The notes under the pieces: model-generated
Told to the model about the DNA's origin: nothing
The model's database searches: none
Seen by the model: the letters and a program-made list of their open reading frames with translations, nothing else
Program-made: the position numbers and the translations under genes
Shown: one piece after another, positions 1 through 12,066 of the stretch
Position numbering within the stretch: the first letter of the stretch is position 1
Layout: every line of letters begins with the position of its first letter
DNA from: Entrophospora sp. SA101
Taxonomy: Eukaryota > Glomeromycota > Glomeromycetes > Entrophosporales > Entrophosporaceae
Length of the DNA: 64,000 bases
Direction: 5' to 3'
NCBI GenBank assembly: GCA_958430865.1
Contig: CAUDNR010001546.1
Location: forward strand, 23,237 to 87,236

Positions 1-883
1 CTTGCCATAATACTGCTATTTCAACACACCAACTTGCAATTAAACTCCAAGTAACACATAATGTGTCTATTTCACAACCTACTACATGAAAACAAAGGTT
101 ACAGAAGTTCTGTGCCCATTGGAACTCCAATGCTAACCACTCGTCACTTTGAAGCCCAGATAGCATGGGCACAAACTCATTTGAATGACAATTGGAGCCA
201 TACAATCTTTACAGATGAGACAGCATTTGATCTTTTTCATAACAAAATTCGTAGATGGCACAAATATGGACAAAGACCAGTTCACACACAGATTGCTGAA
301 ATCATGGCAAAAAGTAATGGCATGGGGAGGGATTTCATTAAAAGGTAAAACACCATTATTTTGTTTTACTGATATTATGGATGGGCTTTATTATGTCAAC
401 ATATTGCAGACTCAGCTTTTGCCTACTGCACAAAGGTTGCATGGTAGAAGGTGGTGTTTGCAACAGGACAATGATTCAAAGCACACATCACATGTTGCAA
501 AAGATTTCATTGCTGAAAATAGGATTAATATGATTAACTGGCCATCCAACAGTCCTGACCTCAATCCAATAGAGAATATGTGGTACATTATGAAGAATAA
601 TGTTGAAAAAAGGATGCCTAGAAATGTTGATGAATTGAAGTGATTTATGGTAGAAGAATGTGAGAAAATTCCCCAGGAGATGGTTAAAAATATTATTATG
701 TCTATGAAAAGAAGATGTGAATTAGTTTTAGAAAAAAATGGTGATAGAATTTCTTATTAATTTCTTATTATTTAATAAAATAGAATATCAGCTTTCAAAT
801 GAATATATTTTTATTTAATTATGTTATGTAATCATTGAGTTATGTAATATTTTTGTGACCACCATTTTTTTTGAATCACACTG
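1..883 (+). mobile_element. Tc1/mariner element, left end outside window
   Basis: DNA transposon that enters from the left edge. It contains a broken DDE transposase and ends at 883 in a terminal sequence (GACCACCATTT...GAATCACACTG) immediately followed by TA at 884-885, the usual Tc1/mariner target. The same right end is present in copy 2 (21351-21421). Copy 3 has the uninterrupted sequence at 49347, which fixes the insertion point. Family assignment rests on the transposase motifs and the TA site; the left terminal repeat is not visible. Confidence 0.88.
3..760 (+). pseudogene. Tc1/mariner (DDE_3) transposase pseudogene
   Basis: Remnant of the transposase that cuts and pastes Tc1 elements at TA. 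Frame 3 carries part of the helix-turn-helix DNA-binding region (3-85). The reading frame then changes near 85 to frame 1 (DETAFDLF, first catalytic Asp) and again at the A-run 309-313 to frame 2. Frame 2 holds the second Asp (QQDNDSKHTS) and the NSPDLNPIENMW block with the third acidic residue. An in-frame TGA at 641-643 interrupts the last part, which then reads on to TAA at 758-760. Two frameshifts plus a nonsense codon make it inactive. This TGA is decay, not recoding, because the rest uses TGG for Trp. Confidence 0.9.
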
Positions 884-885
884 TA

Positions 886-1005
886 AGTTTCATATGCTTT
901 ATTTATTATAGAACTGCATTTAGCAGCTTCAGTGAATTTTCTAAATGGACCATGAGATTCACAACCTTCAAGAACACATGGGCCATGATTTTTAGGTTTT
1001 GGCAT
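886..1005 (-). pseudogene. 5' end of a Cys-rich family gene cut by Tc1
   Basis: An ATG at 1005 opens a minus-strand frame of 40 codons (MPKPKNHGPCVLEGCESHGP then FRKFTEAAKC...) that runs into the Tc1 end at 885 and stops 17 codons inside it. The C-x4-C pair and a later Cys suggest a zinc-binding start. In copy 3, where Tc1 is absent, the same reading continues for several hundred bases (48711-49467), which shows this is the start of a longer gene. It lies head to head with the HECT gene, 635 bp apart, so the two may once have shared a promoter region. Confidence 0.7.
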
Positions 1006-1129
1006 TTTAAATTATTTAAATATTTGGTTTATGGTTGTTGTAACTTTTTTTTTTTTCAATTTAATTTTATGAATTTACTTGTCTTTTTATTATAAATGAT
1101 TTTTTTATTTTGTGTTGTTAAAAAACAAA

Positions 1130-1245
1130 AAAACACCATTACCTTGTTAGAAATGCAAATAAAAAAAATTCACCTTGTTAAAAAATGGGAAAACCATTGC
1201 CTTGTTAAAAAGATTAATTAAAGAAACCACTTTGTTAACACGAAC
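1130..1245. repeat. Degenerate CCTTGTTA short repeats
   Basis: Four or five spaced copies of a motif like ACCTTGTTAAAAA (around 1140, 1172, 1199, 1231) in the intergenic region between the Cys-rich gene start and the HECT gene. Spacing is about 30 bp. The same array is in copies 2 and 3; in copy 3 the first half is altered (CACCTCATTA). Function is unknown; it could be spacer sequence or protein-binding sites. Confidence 0.5.
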
Positions 1246-1409
1246 AATGAAAAATTATTATATAAAATTAACCAATAAAAATTAATTTTATGAGTGATGT
1301 TTTTGAATGGTGATCGTCAAAAATATCACAAAATTTAGCCAATGAAATCAAATGTCCACTATGTTGTGATTAACTAATTGATCCATTTAATATTAATATA
1401 CATATGTAT

Positions 1410-1504
1410 CTGGAAATTAAAAACTTATGCTGGGGTCAAAATTGGTCAGCCAGCATTATACGGAGGATGCTGGTCGATTTTGATCCAGGAGTTTTAATTT
1501 CCTG
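1410..1504. repeat. Imperfect palindrome upstream of HECT gene
   Basis: Left arm 1410-1455 (CTGGAAATTAAAAACT...GGTCAAAATTGGTC...CCAGCAT) pairs with right arm 1463-1504 (GATGCTGGTCGATTTTGATC...TTTTAATTTCCTG), with a short bulge. It ends about 135 bp before the HECT ATG. It could be a foldback MITE or a regulatory hairpin. Present unchanged at 21948-22042 and 49858-49952. Confidence 0.7.
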
Positions 1505-1640
1505 ATGTTTTTTTTCAGAATGATTTTGATTGGTTCTTTCATTATACTGACATGTCACGAGGCATTCGGTTTTGTCATAGCGTGATGAATGAATTGTGTT
1601 TAACATGTATAACAGTTTTTACTTATAAATTAATCAAAAG

Positions 1641-2692
1641 ATGAGCAACAATAATAATCAACGTTATGGCCTAAGAACTCGAAAAACCAACCCAGATTAT
1701 AGAGATAATTTTAGAAGAAGTAATCTAGACAATAACACTCTAAATCGTAGAAGATCCAGTAACAATAATCAAAGAACTCGTGGACAAAATTCTGGTGGTA
1801 GTAATAATAATAATGATAGTTCCAGCAGTACTAGCAGCAGCAAGCTTGCAACTGCTGCACCATCATCAACAACAAGTCCTTCTAAGAGGATGCAACAGCA
1901 GAAAAAGCAACGTCTAAAACCGGTTAGCTGTATCATATTTAAGAAAAGTGAATTAGAAAAAATTGTAAATGAACTTACTACAGATTTTGAAAACAAACTA
2001 GTAAACTTGTATCGTTTTCTTTTGGATACAAATGTATCATATCTGAGTCTAAAAGAACTTCATTTTTTTGAAAAGTTATCTTACTGTCTTAAAAATCCTA
2101 AAAATCAATACATATTTACAAAAATATTTATTAAACCTTTAAATGAATCTGATGTGTGGAAAGCACCTTTCAAAAAAATTGTAATAGCATTGTTATATTT
2201 TATGGAGAGAGAGAATTTTTATAACTATATTGATTTTTCAGTGGATAAATTAGAACAAGATGACGACACCAATGATGTTGATAAGGATGACTATAATTAT
2301 AATTATGATATTGTTGTTGATGATGATGATGTTGTTGTTGACAAAGAAGTAGAAAATGAAGACAAAATATATTCGGAAATGTTGTCAAACATTTATCAGC
2401 CTTTTAAATCTGATAATAATGTACTAGAATTCACACCACCACAATCCACAAGTTTTTCTAGACCAGGCATTAAAATGATGATTTGTGGAAATGTTAAATT
2501 AAGAATAAAATATCGAGACAAAGAACTTAAAATCACGACAAAATTATTTACTAGATTTAGAGAATTAGCCAATAGAATAAAACTTGATGATAATAATAAT
2601 TGTCTTAGTGACATTGGGACAAATATTATGATGAGAAATAATGATATAAGAAACTTAAGAGGTCCATTTACAGTACAAGAACAAATAGATGA

Positions 2693-2725
<33 letters not shown>

Positions 2726-3272
2726 TGATGATGATGATGATGATTCGTCAGAAGAAATTTTTAATAGACGTCAACAACTGCTACATTTACAACAGCGGAG
2801 GCGACGGCGGCAGGAGCAGCAACAACAACCCAATAATATACTAGGAGAAGATGAAGATGAGGATGAAGATGGTTTAAGTGACTCATATACTAGTAGGCGA
2901 CAAAACTTTGATCTTGATGAGGATGAGGATGAGCGTGAAGAACTTGATGAATTATTTGCAGAACAGAATAGGTTAGAACTTTCTATTTCGCAAGGAGACA
3001 ATAATGAGGAACTAAATAATAATAATGATTATGAACAAGAAACAAATGACATTGACACAGTTGAAGATGAACATGAAGTTGATATTGAAAATGGTGATGA
3101 TGGTATTGAAAACGGCGAAAGAAATTATAATGAAGAAATTGATGATCATGTTGATGATAATGGTGAGTATTTTGATGAAGAATTTGATATTATCGAACAC
3201 GCTGAGGATTTATTCTATAATGAAGGGTTAGATGAAAATAATATATTTTATGATGGACCAGCAGAGTTTCAC

Positions 3273-3327
<55 letters not shown>

Positions 3328-5096
3328 CCACAAGTACCATTTCATCATTATCATCAAACAGTCAACACCAAGACAATGATTTTTTTTCCTATAAGGAAAC
3401 ACATTGGCAATTTTATATTGGAGATCAACGTATTCCACTTGATATGACAATTTATGCAGCTATTCATTGGTATATTACAGCTGATTCCAAATGGGACTTG
3501 GATCAACAATATGAGATAGAGTTAAAATATTCAAGTGAACCATATGTTGTAGACCCAAATTTACCACCTAAACTTGATTGCAAAGTTATTGAAAAAAACA
3601 AGTCAACATTGGAACTTTTAAAACAATTACACTGGTTGTACACTAATACAATTGAAGATGAAAGTTATCAGAGCAATTTATTTTTATTTAAAAATATGGA
3701 GGAGCTTTTAAATAAAAAATTAAAAGAGCCAATAGCAATTTTGACAGGAATATATCCAATTTGGGTATATTCTGTTTTTCATAACTATCGATTCTTAGTT
3801 TCAGGAAGGAATCAATTCAAATTATTTAAGGCACAAGTTTTTGGTATACGTATGTATAATGAGCGAGATCAAGATATATCTGGATTTTCTAAAAAGGAAT
3901 TTAATATGATTAAAAGAATGTTACCAATTTGGAAAGACAAAGAAATACAAACACGTGATAAAGTGTTTGATTGGGCATTGAAACGACTTGAAAAGGTGAC
4001 CAGTCTTTCAAACAAACTTAAAATCAAATTTAGAGGATTAGGAGGAGTAGGCCTTGGAGTTACTCGTGATTTCTTTACTATTTTGTCAGAGGAATTTTTC
4101 AAGAAAAATAAAAGAATGTGGATTAATAATAACTCGGTGGTATGTGAAGGGGAATTTGTACAACCATATAAATCAGGATTATATCCTGCACTAATTGGAG
4201 ATGAAGGAGAACTTAATAAACATATAGAAGGAGATGATGACAAAGAAAGTAATGGCAATGATTTTAATGATGATGATAATGATGATGAATATAGTAAACT
4301 TTTAAATAATTTTAAATTATTGGGTACACTTACATCAGTTGGTATATTTAATAATTGTATAGTGGATTTAAATATGAGCAAAATATTTTTAACACTATTA
4401 TTGAAAGATTTAAACGAAAATATAAAATATGATTATGGTATTGATGAAATAGAAGGGTTGTATGAGCCATTGGTTAGAGAATTAAAAAAATTTAAATCAA
4501 CAGATGATTGGCCAGATTTTTATATACCATCACCACCAGCATTTAATGAGATTAACTTTGAGGAGGAGGAAACTGGTAAAACAGTAGCAAAATATCAAAA
4601 TATTTTTATAGAGTATTTTTTTAATACAGGGATAAATAGACAAATAAATTGGTATAAATTAGGATTTGAACATTTGTTTCCATTTAAATATCTTAAATAT
4701 TTAGCACCGACACCAACTGAGTTTACTTATTTCTTTTGTGGTAAAACCAAGGAAGATTGGACATTAAATACACTACAAAAGTATGTTCAAAAGAAAAATC
4801 AATCACCAATAAATGATAAGGATTATACGATGATATTAAGGATTATGAGTAATCTTGATAAGAAAGATCGTAGGAAATTGTTAAGATTTGCAACTGGTTG
4901 TACAAGACTTCCAATTGGTGGATGGGAAGTATTGGGGCTTAATCTTGATGCATTTCCGATTGAGGAAGCACATTATTATCCTGTTGGTAGAACATGTCAT
5001 AATTGTATTATAGTTCCACCAAATAATGAAGAAGCAGAATTAAAAAGAAAATTAATTTATGCAATTTATAATCAAGCTGAAATAGATAGAGATTAA
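1641..5096 (+). CDS. HECT-type E3 ubiquitin ligase (UFD4/TRIP12-like), copy 1
   Basis: Single-exon protein of 1151 aa that should transfer ubiquitin from an E2 via its own cysteine to a substrate. The N terminus is basic, Asn/Ser-rich and probably disordered. The middle (about 350-600) is very acidic, with two Asp runs (350-368 and 545-562) around an Arg/Gln-rich patch. The C-terminal third is a HECT domain: GLGGVGLGVTRDFF near residue 800 matches the GxGLGPT block of the UFD4/TRIP12 group, and the catalytic Cys is C1119 in PVGRTCHNC, 33 residues from the end. The ATG follows a long upstream region with no competing in-frame start. No ARM or WWE domain is evident, so substrate choice cannot be inferred. 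The domain call is firm, the subgroup is inference. Confidence 0.9.
3273..3326 (+). repeat. Pure (GAT)18 microsatellite inside HECT gene
   Basis: Eighteen uninterrupted GAT codons encode Asp 545-562. An earlier tract at 2688-2744 encodes Asp with mixed GAT and GAC. Both have the same length in all three copies (23811-23864 and 51721-51774 for the pure tract), which is unusual for such length-unstable sequence. Confidence 0.9.
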
Positions 5097-5389
5097 TTAA
5101 CAGGAATTTTATAAACAAATATAAATTAAATAATTTTTATTTATTTTTGATAGAATATATATATATCAATACATAGAAGAATTTTTTATGTAAATAAGGA
5201 AACAATATTAATAAAAAAACATTACTAAATTGTTGTATTTTTTAAAATAAATTTATTATTATTATTATTATTATTCAATGTAGTAATTTATGTGAATAAT
5301 TTTTGTATTACAGATTCTAACCAAAAGAAAATTACAAAAAAAAAAAATTTTTCCAGTAATTAATCAAATGATAATATATATATTTAATA

Positions 5390-6564
5390 CTATTTATCAC
5401 AATAATCTATATTATTGTTGTTGCTATTGTTATTGTTATTACCAGCAGCCTGATATTCAGTTTTCAATTGTTTTATTTCTTTATATGAGGGAGAATCTTT
5501 ATAAGCAATGCCAGCTTTCATAGCAGCAGCTATACCAGTGAATAGAACGTTACCAACTTTTTCATGAACATTATATTGTTGATCAATCTCAAAAGCCAAA
5601 TTTATACCAGATCTTGAAATTTCCCAAGCTTTATCCTGTAAGCCATAAGTTTCATCGATATTTTTGATTTTTTTCATTGTATAATTTACAGTAGCAGTGA
5701 TGGCATCAGGTATTGGTGATTGTTTTAAAGCAACTGCGCCAGTAATAGCAGCTTGGATTATATGATCTGATATTCCAGCATTATTGATGTCGTTACTGTG
5801 ATGATCATCATTGTTGATGTTGTTGTTATTACAATTTGATGAGTGATATTTATTAAAAGAGTCAGAATCAACGCAGCAAGATTTATGATAATTATTTTGA
5901 TAAAGATTTGGATTCTTTGAATCTGATGACTCACTGATCATCTCTTCAGATAATCCGGCACGATCAATAAAGTCTCGTAATTTAGTTTTTAATGCATCTT
6001 TTCTTGATTGATCGGCGTGAACTTTTATAATTTTAATTAATAAAATTAATAAAATTGATTGATTGATTAATTGATTAACTAAATAAATAAATAATTTTTT
6101 TCAAAAATTAATTAAAAATTATTATTACTTGGCATAGCTTCCAACATATTCTCTAAAGCAGTGAGATAAAGATCTAGTGCACATTCATGATTTCCTTGAT
6201 GATCTTCTTCGACAGCAAAAGCAGAAAAGGCAATAGCTTGATCGATTTTCTTTCTATTCATTCTGTTTGATGGTTTTTTTCTACGAATAGGCTGAGGCAT
6301 TTGGTTTGATTGAATAATAGAGGTATTGTTATTATTATTATCCCCATAATCATAATTATTCATGTTTATATTATCGCTAGTATTATCAAGAACATTGTAA
6401 GTTGAATTAAAATTTGTGGATTGTTTTTGCTGAGCCCTAGGTTGAATATGTTTATTATTATGAGTTAGTTGTTGTTGCTGTATTGGAACTGCTTGTGTTG
6501 TTACAGAATCTGATTTTTGGGATTGTTGTTGATTTTGACCAAATATACCAACTAACGGTAACAT
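5390..6564 (-). CDS. MIT-domain protein, two exons, copy 1
   Basis: Exon 1 is 6564-6129 and exon 2 is 6021-5390; the intron (GTAATA...AAAAG, 107 nt) has phase 1 and joins to give 355 aa. Without splicing each half stops early, so I treat them as one gene. Residues about 112-175 look like an MIT three-helix bundle (KIDQAIAFSAFAVEEDHQG, then DLYLTALENMLEAM, then the spliced KTKLRDFIDRAGL). MIT domains bind ESCRT-III tails in endosomal traffic. The C-terminal part has Ala-rich amphipathic helices (LQDKAWEISRSGINLAFEID) and no domain I can name. Gln/Asn-rich linkers precede and follow. It converges with the HECT gene, 3' ends 293 bp apart. A further upstream exon cannot be excluded. Confidence 0.8.
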
Positions 6565-7850
6565 GATTAAAGAAGATTGGAGTAATTGAGTTTGTAAAGT
6601 GGAAAGAAGAGATATTACTAAATAAACTTTACTAATAGTTGTTAATTGAGTAGAATTGTGACAATAACGATGTTGATAAGTAGAATCTACCGTTTTTTTT
6701 TTCGAATAAAAAATAAAGATTTTTATTCGTTAAATGGTTATTTGTTAAAAAAGTTATCTTAAAATGCAACACAACATTTGTTTTCGTACACGTGGATAAT
6801 AATTTAACTTACTTACTATTAACTGTTTGTTTTCTAATATTTAAATTATTTAATTGATAAATATGATTTTAAAGTTCAGGAGAGAATAAAATTCTGGTAT
6901 AAAAGATTTTTTAAAAAATAAAATTGTTCTTTTTATATTTTTTTTTTTAAATTTTGAAAATTTTTATTAGAACATTTATTTTGATCTCTATTCATTTGAT
7001 TTTCATGCGAAAAAAATTAATTTGTTTTGATTTTCATATGTTCATTATGTTCATTATATTAAAAAAAAAAGAACAATTCCATGATTATTCATTTTTTAAA
7101 GGTGATTTGAACATAGAAAACTTTTCTTTTTATGTATATGATCTGATTTTAAATTATTCATGCATATTTAATTATCTGCAGTATTGCTCTACCCAATCTA
7201 CACGAAATAAATGACTACTGCTGCATTTTTGGAAAATAAGATTTGTATGAAAAATTTTACTTTTTGTTGCAACTGATAAAGTGCATTTTGAAAAATTATC
7301 ATCATTATTGTTTAAAAAATAAAATAAAATTTAAAATAAATCTTGAAAAGAAAACACCACACGAAGCAACAAGGATTTCTAAAAGATGTTATAAATAACA
7401 TCAGAATTCAGTGAAATGCCAGATTGGTTAGAAAACCAAAAAAATGCGAGGTCTCATATATTGAAGCTATAGCAATAATAAAAGTTATAATTTATCATAG
7501 AAATAATAATAATTTAATTTTTAAGGATAGAATATAAAAGAAAAGGCAGTATATGTGACATTGAACTTTCTAAAAATTTAAAATAATGTCAAAATTTTGA
7601 TAAACCTTTATACAAAAGTAGAGATTGGGCATCATGGTGAGTTTTTCTTAAAAAAAACTTTTTTTTATTAGGTGAAAATATTCATAATAAAGTTATTTTA
7701 AATTAATCAATTAACATGTTGATTTTTAATTTAATTGGTAAAATTGTTGATGAGAAATATGCAAATAAAAGTTATATTCAAAGGTTAATTTATTGATTAT
7801 TTTAAAAGCTTATATAGATAACCAATTATTTATATTTATATATTTATAGG
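6565..7850. other. AT-rich intergenic stretch
   Basis: About 1.3 kb upstream of the MIT gene, rich in A and T runs. I see no convincing gene. Short open frames (such as 6954-7214, low complexity and Phe/Ile-rich) look like chance. Identical stretches are in copies 2 and 3. Confidence 0.6.
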
Positions 7851-7957
7851 CTAAACTTTATGCTTTGAGTAAGGAATCATTATTGCAGACACCAAACTTG
7901 AGTTTGGGATTGATTCTGATGGACAACCCATTTTAATAGATGAAGCACTAACTCCAG
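7851..7957 (+). pseudogene. ADE1: SAICAR synthetase (purC/ADE1) exon remnant
   Basis: From 7873 the plus strand reads [18 protein letters not shown] followed by [10 protein letters not shown]. This matches the very conserved ADTKFEFGLD...LVDEVLTPDSSRFW segment of phosphoribosylaminoimidazole-succinocarboxamide synthase, a purine pathway enzyme. The piece is bounded by an AG at 7849-7850 and a GT at 7958, as a real exon would be. The preceding codons (AKLYALS) are in another frame, and the DSSRFW that should follow is absent nearby. I read it as one decayed exon of a transposed or duplicated gene. Repeated at 28389-28495 and 56299-56405. Confidence 0.7.
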
Positions 7958-8208
7958 GTATACATCACTGTTTACAACAATAACATAATAACAAATAGAA
8001 AATTTAATAATTAATATTAAAATTTTAATTTGTATTACCAAGAAATTAACAGTGCAAGACATCTAGTCCCTACAATTTTATTGGTCTTGCGTGACCAAAA
8101 AATCAAGATGTAATTTTGAAGTAAAGACCTTTTCTCTACAAAGTTGCATCTTGATATGTCATGTGGAGGAATTAAGCCTCAAAGTTGCACAAGTTTAACA
8201 AATTTACT

Positions 8209-8248
8209 ATGTTACTCCCAACGTGATGTATTCGATTGGGGGTAACAT
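8209..8248. repeat. Hairpin, 13-bp stem
   Basis: ATGTTACTCCCAA (8209-8221) and TTGGGGGTAACAT (8236-8248) form a 13-bp stem with one mismatch and a 14-nt loop. Another inverted pair, ATCAAGATG / GCATCTTGAT, lies just upstream at about 8100-8157. Probably part of an old transposon; present in all three copies. Confidence 0.5.
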
Positions 8249-8294
8249 GGCCTATGTAGATCAAAACTAGTTAATATATAAAATTTACTAATAA

Positions 8295-8519
8295 AATTTT
8301 TTCAATAAACATAAAAAAAAAATTGTATCTCCTCCTTCAAAAAAAAGATACAACTATGAAATTAAGAGAGATTGTGATGGTAAACGTGCTGACAGAGAGT
8401 TTTTTAATTTTATTACAGTCAGGTATTTACCCAATATGGAAATCGATTCTGGAAAAATTCGAACCCCCTCGTCGATCAATTCATATATGATTCATAGAGT
8501 TTACGTGATGCATCCATAA
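8295..8519 (+). pseudogene. Unidentified open exon-like stretch
   Basis: An open frame of 74 codons without ATG, ending at TAA 8517-8519. It reads SKKRYNYEIKRDCDGKRADR and then EFFNFITVRYLPNMEIDSGK, with mixed, protein-like composition. No family recognised. It may be an exon of a broken gene or transposon. Repeated in copies 2 and 3. Confidence 0.3.
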
Positions 8520-9019
8520 CATGTAAACAAAAAAAATTTTATAATCAAATAAATATTATTCAATTTTCTAAAATCAAAGAAAGTTAGGCATTAGGAATTT
8601 GTTTTTTTAAATAATTTTTTTGGATAAAACACAAAAACCAACTCTTAACACCTTATACTGTTTATTTGCTCAACAATATTCTAAAAGCTGGGTCACTGGG
8701 TCCAAGATTTCAAAAAATCAACAAGTTAAAAAAGGGGAATAGCCTTGTAACTTTACACAAAAATTCTTTTTAATAATACTATTGGAAGAATAGATAAAAT
8801 AAACCATTAGTTTCAGATTAACTAAGATCTTTCACAGTAAGTTCTGGATCTCAAATATGTTAGTTTAAAAAAGAGTGATTTTGTTAACCAACTTTACAAA
8901 ATTTCTTATTAATAGTATCCATAGGAATATAGAACAAACTTCTAGTTTCAGATTATCAATTAATATGCTCTAAATTTGCCTTTATCTAAATTTACAAATA
9001 TTTAAATTGGATAAAATGA

Positions 9020-9345
9020 CCAAATAAATAACTATAAATCAGTCCCTTATAATTAAAAGCAAAAATTTTCTAACACAACCTTCCAAGTGGTTATAAGCGA
9101 CTTTGTAGGGAACACTTTGACACAACTGTTGCTGTTGAATTTGCTTTAGTATGCATACTAGTTGAGTGATAATCTTAAAATAAGTGTAAAGAAAAGAAAC
9201 ACTTCTGACCTGGTGTAGAATAACCAATATTTAGGCTAGCCATTTCTTTTAATTGCTGTTAAAAGTCCCAATCTGGCTCTAAAAATTTTATTATGGCTTG
9301 CTATATGGAAAACAGAGATTTTTTTTTTTTGGACGATAATATAAT
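9020..9345. repeat. Dispersed repeat, about 320 bp
   Basis: This segment matches 19318-19655 in reverse orientation at roughly 85% identity by eye (for example CTTATAATTAAA..., CTAACACAACCTT, GCTCTAAAAATTTTATTATGG). Copies within the large block occur at 29558-29883 and 57468-57793. No coding capacity; probably a non-autonomous transposon. The ends are approximate. Confidence 0.65.
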
Positions 9346-9654
9346 AAAATATAATTAAATGATCAAGTTGCTTTTTAAGGGCTATATAGGAGCTACATTT
9401 CAAGCTTTGTGCAGTATTATTAGCCTTTATTCTTGGTTTAAAAGATAAATTTCAAATCAAATCCACACTATTTGATTTTGACTCAGCCATCATAATTTCA
9501 TTTTATTAATAAATTTACTAATATATAAATATACAACTATAACTAACAGATATCTATACAACAATATACATAACTCATCATACATATGCACATGCACATG
9601 TTTATATAATATATAATATATATAACAGATAATATCCATTTAATAAATAGATTG

Positions 9655-12035
9655 TTAATTGACAAGTATATACTGACTAGAGGAATTAAGTTCATTGTTT
9701 AAAACGGTTTTTAAATCTTTCCAAGCTCCATCATGATCATTACGATCTCTGTAAATAGAACTTCGTTCACATAATGCTAAAATGTTATCAGGTTCATTTT
9801 CTAACACTACATTCAAATCTATCAATGAGTGATTAATACATCCACGATAACATAATGCCTTAAGCTGGTCTTTTGTATATGTAATTTGTTCCTTTGGTTT
9901 TGCCTTTCCTAATCCTAATACCTTATCAAAATCTTCCAATGCTGTTTCTTGATTTCCTTTAGAATAATAAAGAACTCCTCTTGTAACACAAAATAATTCT
10001 TTATCTATTGTGCTATCAATTAGTTTTGTCAATTCTTCAATTGCTTCATCTGTCTTATTAAAATATTGATAAATTTCCAACCTTTTGCAAATGATAATTT
10101 GATTTCCTGGTTGAAGTTTTAAGATTTCATATCTACATAATGTCAATAACAATCTAGCCCGATCCTTCAAATATTCCAAATTCTTGGATTCTAATTTTAC
10201 CAATTGGCTCCAATCATTTAATGCATCATAATATTGTCCTTGTGACTCATAAATTTTTGCTCTACGAAACAATACACCTTTATCTTTAGGATTTACTTCA
10301 AACACTTTACTTAAATCCAATATAACATTCTTATGATCACCAAGTTTCTCATAAATTGAAGCTCTTAATTCATATGAATTTGTATTCTCATCTAATTCCA
10401 AAGATTTATTGATGTCACTTAAAGCTTCATTAAATTTATTCATCTTATATAATGTTTCGCTTCTATCATGTAGAGCATTTGGATCATTTGGTTTCAATTT
10501 CATCACCTTATCAAAATCTTTCATTGCTTCTTCATACTTGTTTATTTTTGAAAAAGCTTTGCCTCGGTATCTATAACCTGAAGGATTATTTGGCTCAGTT
10601 GAGATTGATTTATCTAAATCTAGCATTGCTTCATCATATTTTTCACTTAATGTATATATTTTCCCACGATTTCTTATCAGTTTGGAATTTTTCAAATCCA
10701 GTTTAATGGCTGATGTTATATCTGACAATGATTTAGCATAGTCTTTTTGTTCTCTGTAAATTTTGGCTCTAGAAAGATACGTGGGAATATTTTTTGCATC
10801 AATTGATAATGCTTTATTCAAATCATTCAATGCCTCATCATACCTTTTCAAAGCTTTATAGACTGTTCCTCTTTCAGATAACTTTATAACATCATTTGGA
10901 GATTTACTTAATGAATTATCCAATAAATTTAATGCCTCATCATGCCTATTTAATTGTGTATAGAGTTGGTTGATAAGTGTGGCAGCTTTAATATCATCCT
11001 TATCAATTTTCATTGCAGATTTAGCATCTTCTAATGCATCTTGGTATTGTCGTAAAATCTGATAAATTTCTGCACGTCTTCTATATGTTGATGATTTGGG
11101 TTTCAAATTTAATGCTCTTGTATAATCATTTGATGCCTCTTTATATCTAAATAATCCTTGATATACTTGACCACGATTACTAAATAGAGATGCAGCAATG
11201 GTAGATTTAGGATTTGATAATAGATTACTTAATTGTTCTAAATCATTCAATGATTTTTCAAATTCTTTTTTTAATTTAAACAATTTTGCTCTTTTTAATA
11301 AAAGTGAAGGGGTTTCAGGTGAGAGTTGTATAGCTTTACTGATATCATCAAATGATTTTTCATAATCAGATATTTTCTTATGAACATTGGCTCTAAATTG
11401 TAAAGCTTCAATATTATTGGGTTCTATTGATAAAACAACATTTAAATCATCAATTGCTCTTGGGAATAATTGACTTTGATAATATATTGAAGCACGATTA
11501 CTGAGTAGCCAAACATCTTGTGGTTTTAGTAAAAGCCCCGCATTCATATGATTAATCAATTCAAGTTGACCATCTTCGCGTTGTTTAAAATATTCAATAC
11601 AAATTTTATGTGATTCAAGTGCCAATAATGGATCATTTGGATCAATTTTTAATGCTTTACACAAATCATATATTGCCCCTTTTTTATCATTATAATCATG
11701 TTCCTTATAAAGTGTTAATCCGCGTAAATACAGAGCATTTGATTTATCTGGTTTGAGATTAAGAACTCTGTCCAAATCTTCAATTGCTCTTGATTTCTTA
11801 CCAAGACCTATAAATACTTCAGCCCGATCACACCTATATGTACATGATTTGGGATGAAGCTGAATTAATTTTTCACAATGTTCTAAAGCTTCTTCATAAT
11901 TTCCTGATCTGATTGCTTTAAGAGCTTTCTGTCTTGTTGGATTTAATTTCTTTGGTACCATAACCCTAGTAAAAAATGACCCTCTTTGATTATTATGATT
12001 ATTGTTGTTATTATTATTACTGTTGTTGTTGTTAT

Positions 12036-12066
<31 letters not shown>

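Noticed and set aside
641..643. In-frame TGA in the Tc1 transposase as evidence of recoding
   Set aside because: The same transposase uses TGG for Trp and has two frameshifts; this is ordinary decay, unlike the repeated clean TGA use at 41.9-43.4 kb.
871..1095. Plus-strand Phe-rich ORF at the block edge
   Set aside because: Starts with TTG, low complexity, and lies opposite the minus-strand Cys-rich gene start supported by copy 3.
3190..3450. Poly-His and poly-Met open frames over the GAT repeat (and in copies 2 and 3)
   Set aside because: They are other-frame readings of the Asp tract in the HECT gene.
5390..5941. Separate 183-aa gene starting at MISES
   Set aside because: The frame is open upstream to a good acceptor at 6022 and joins in phase to the MIT exon, completing its third helix.
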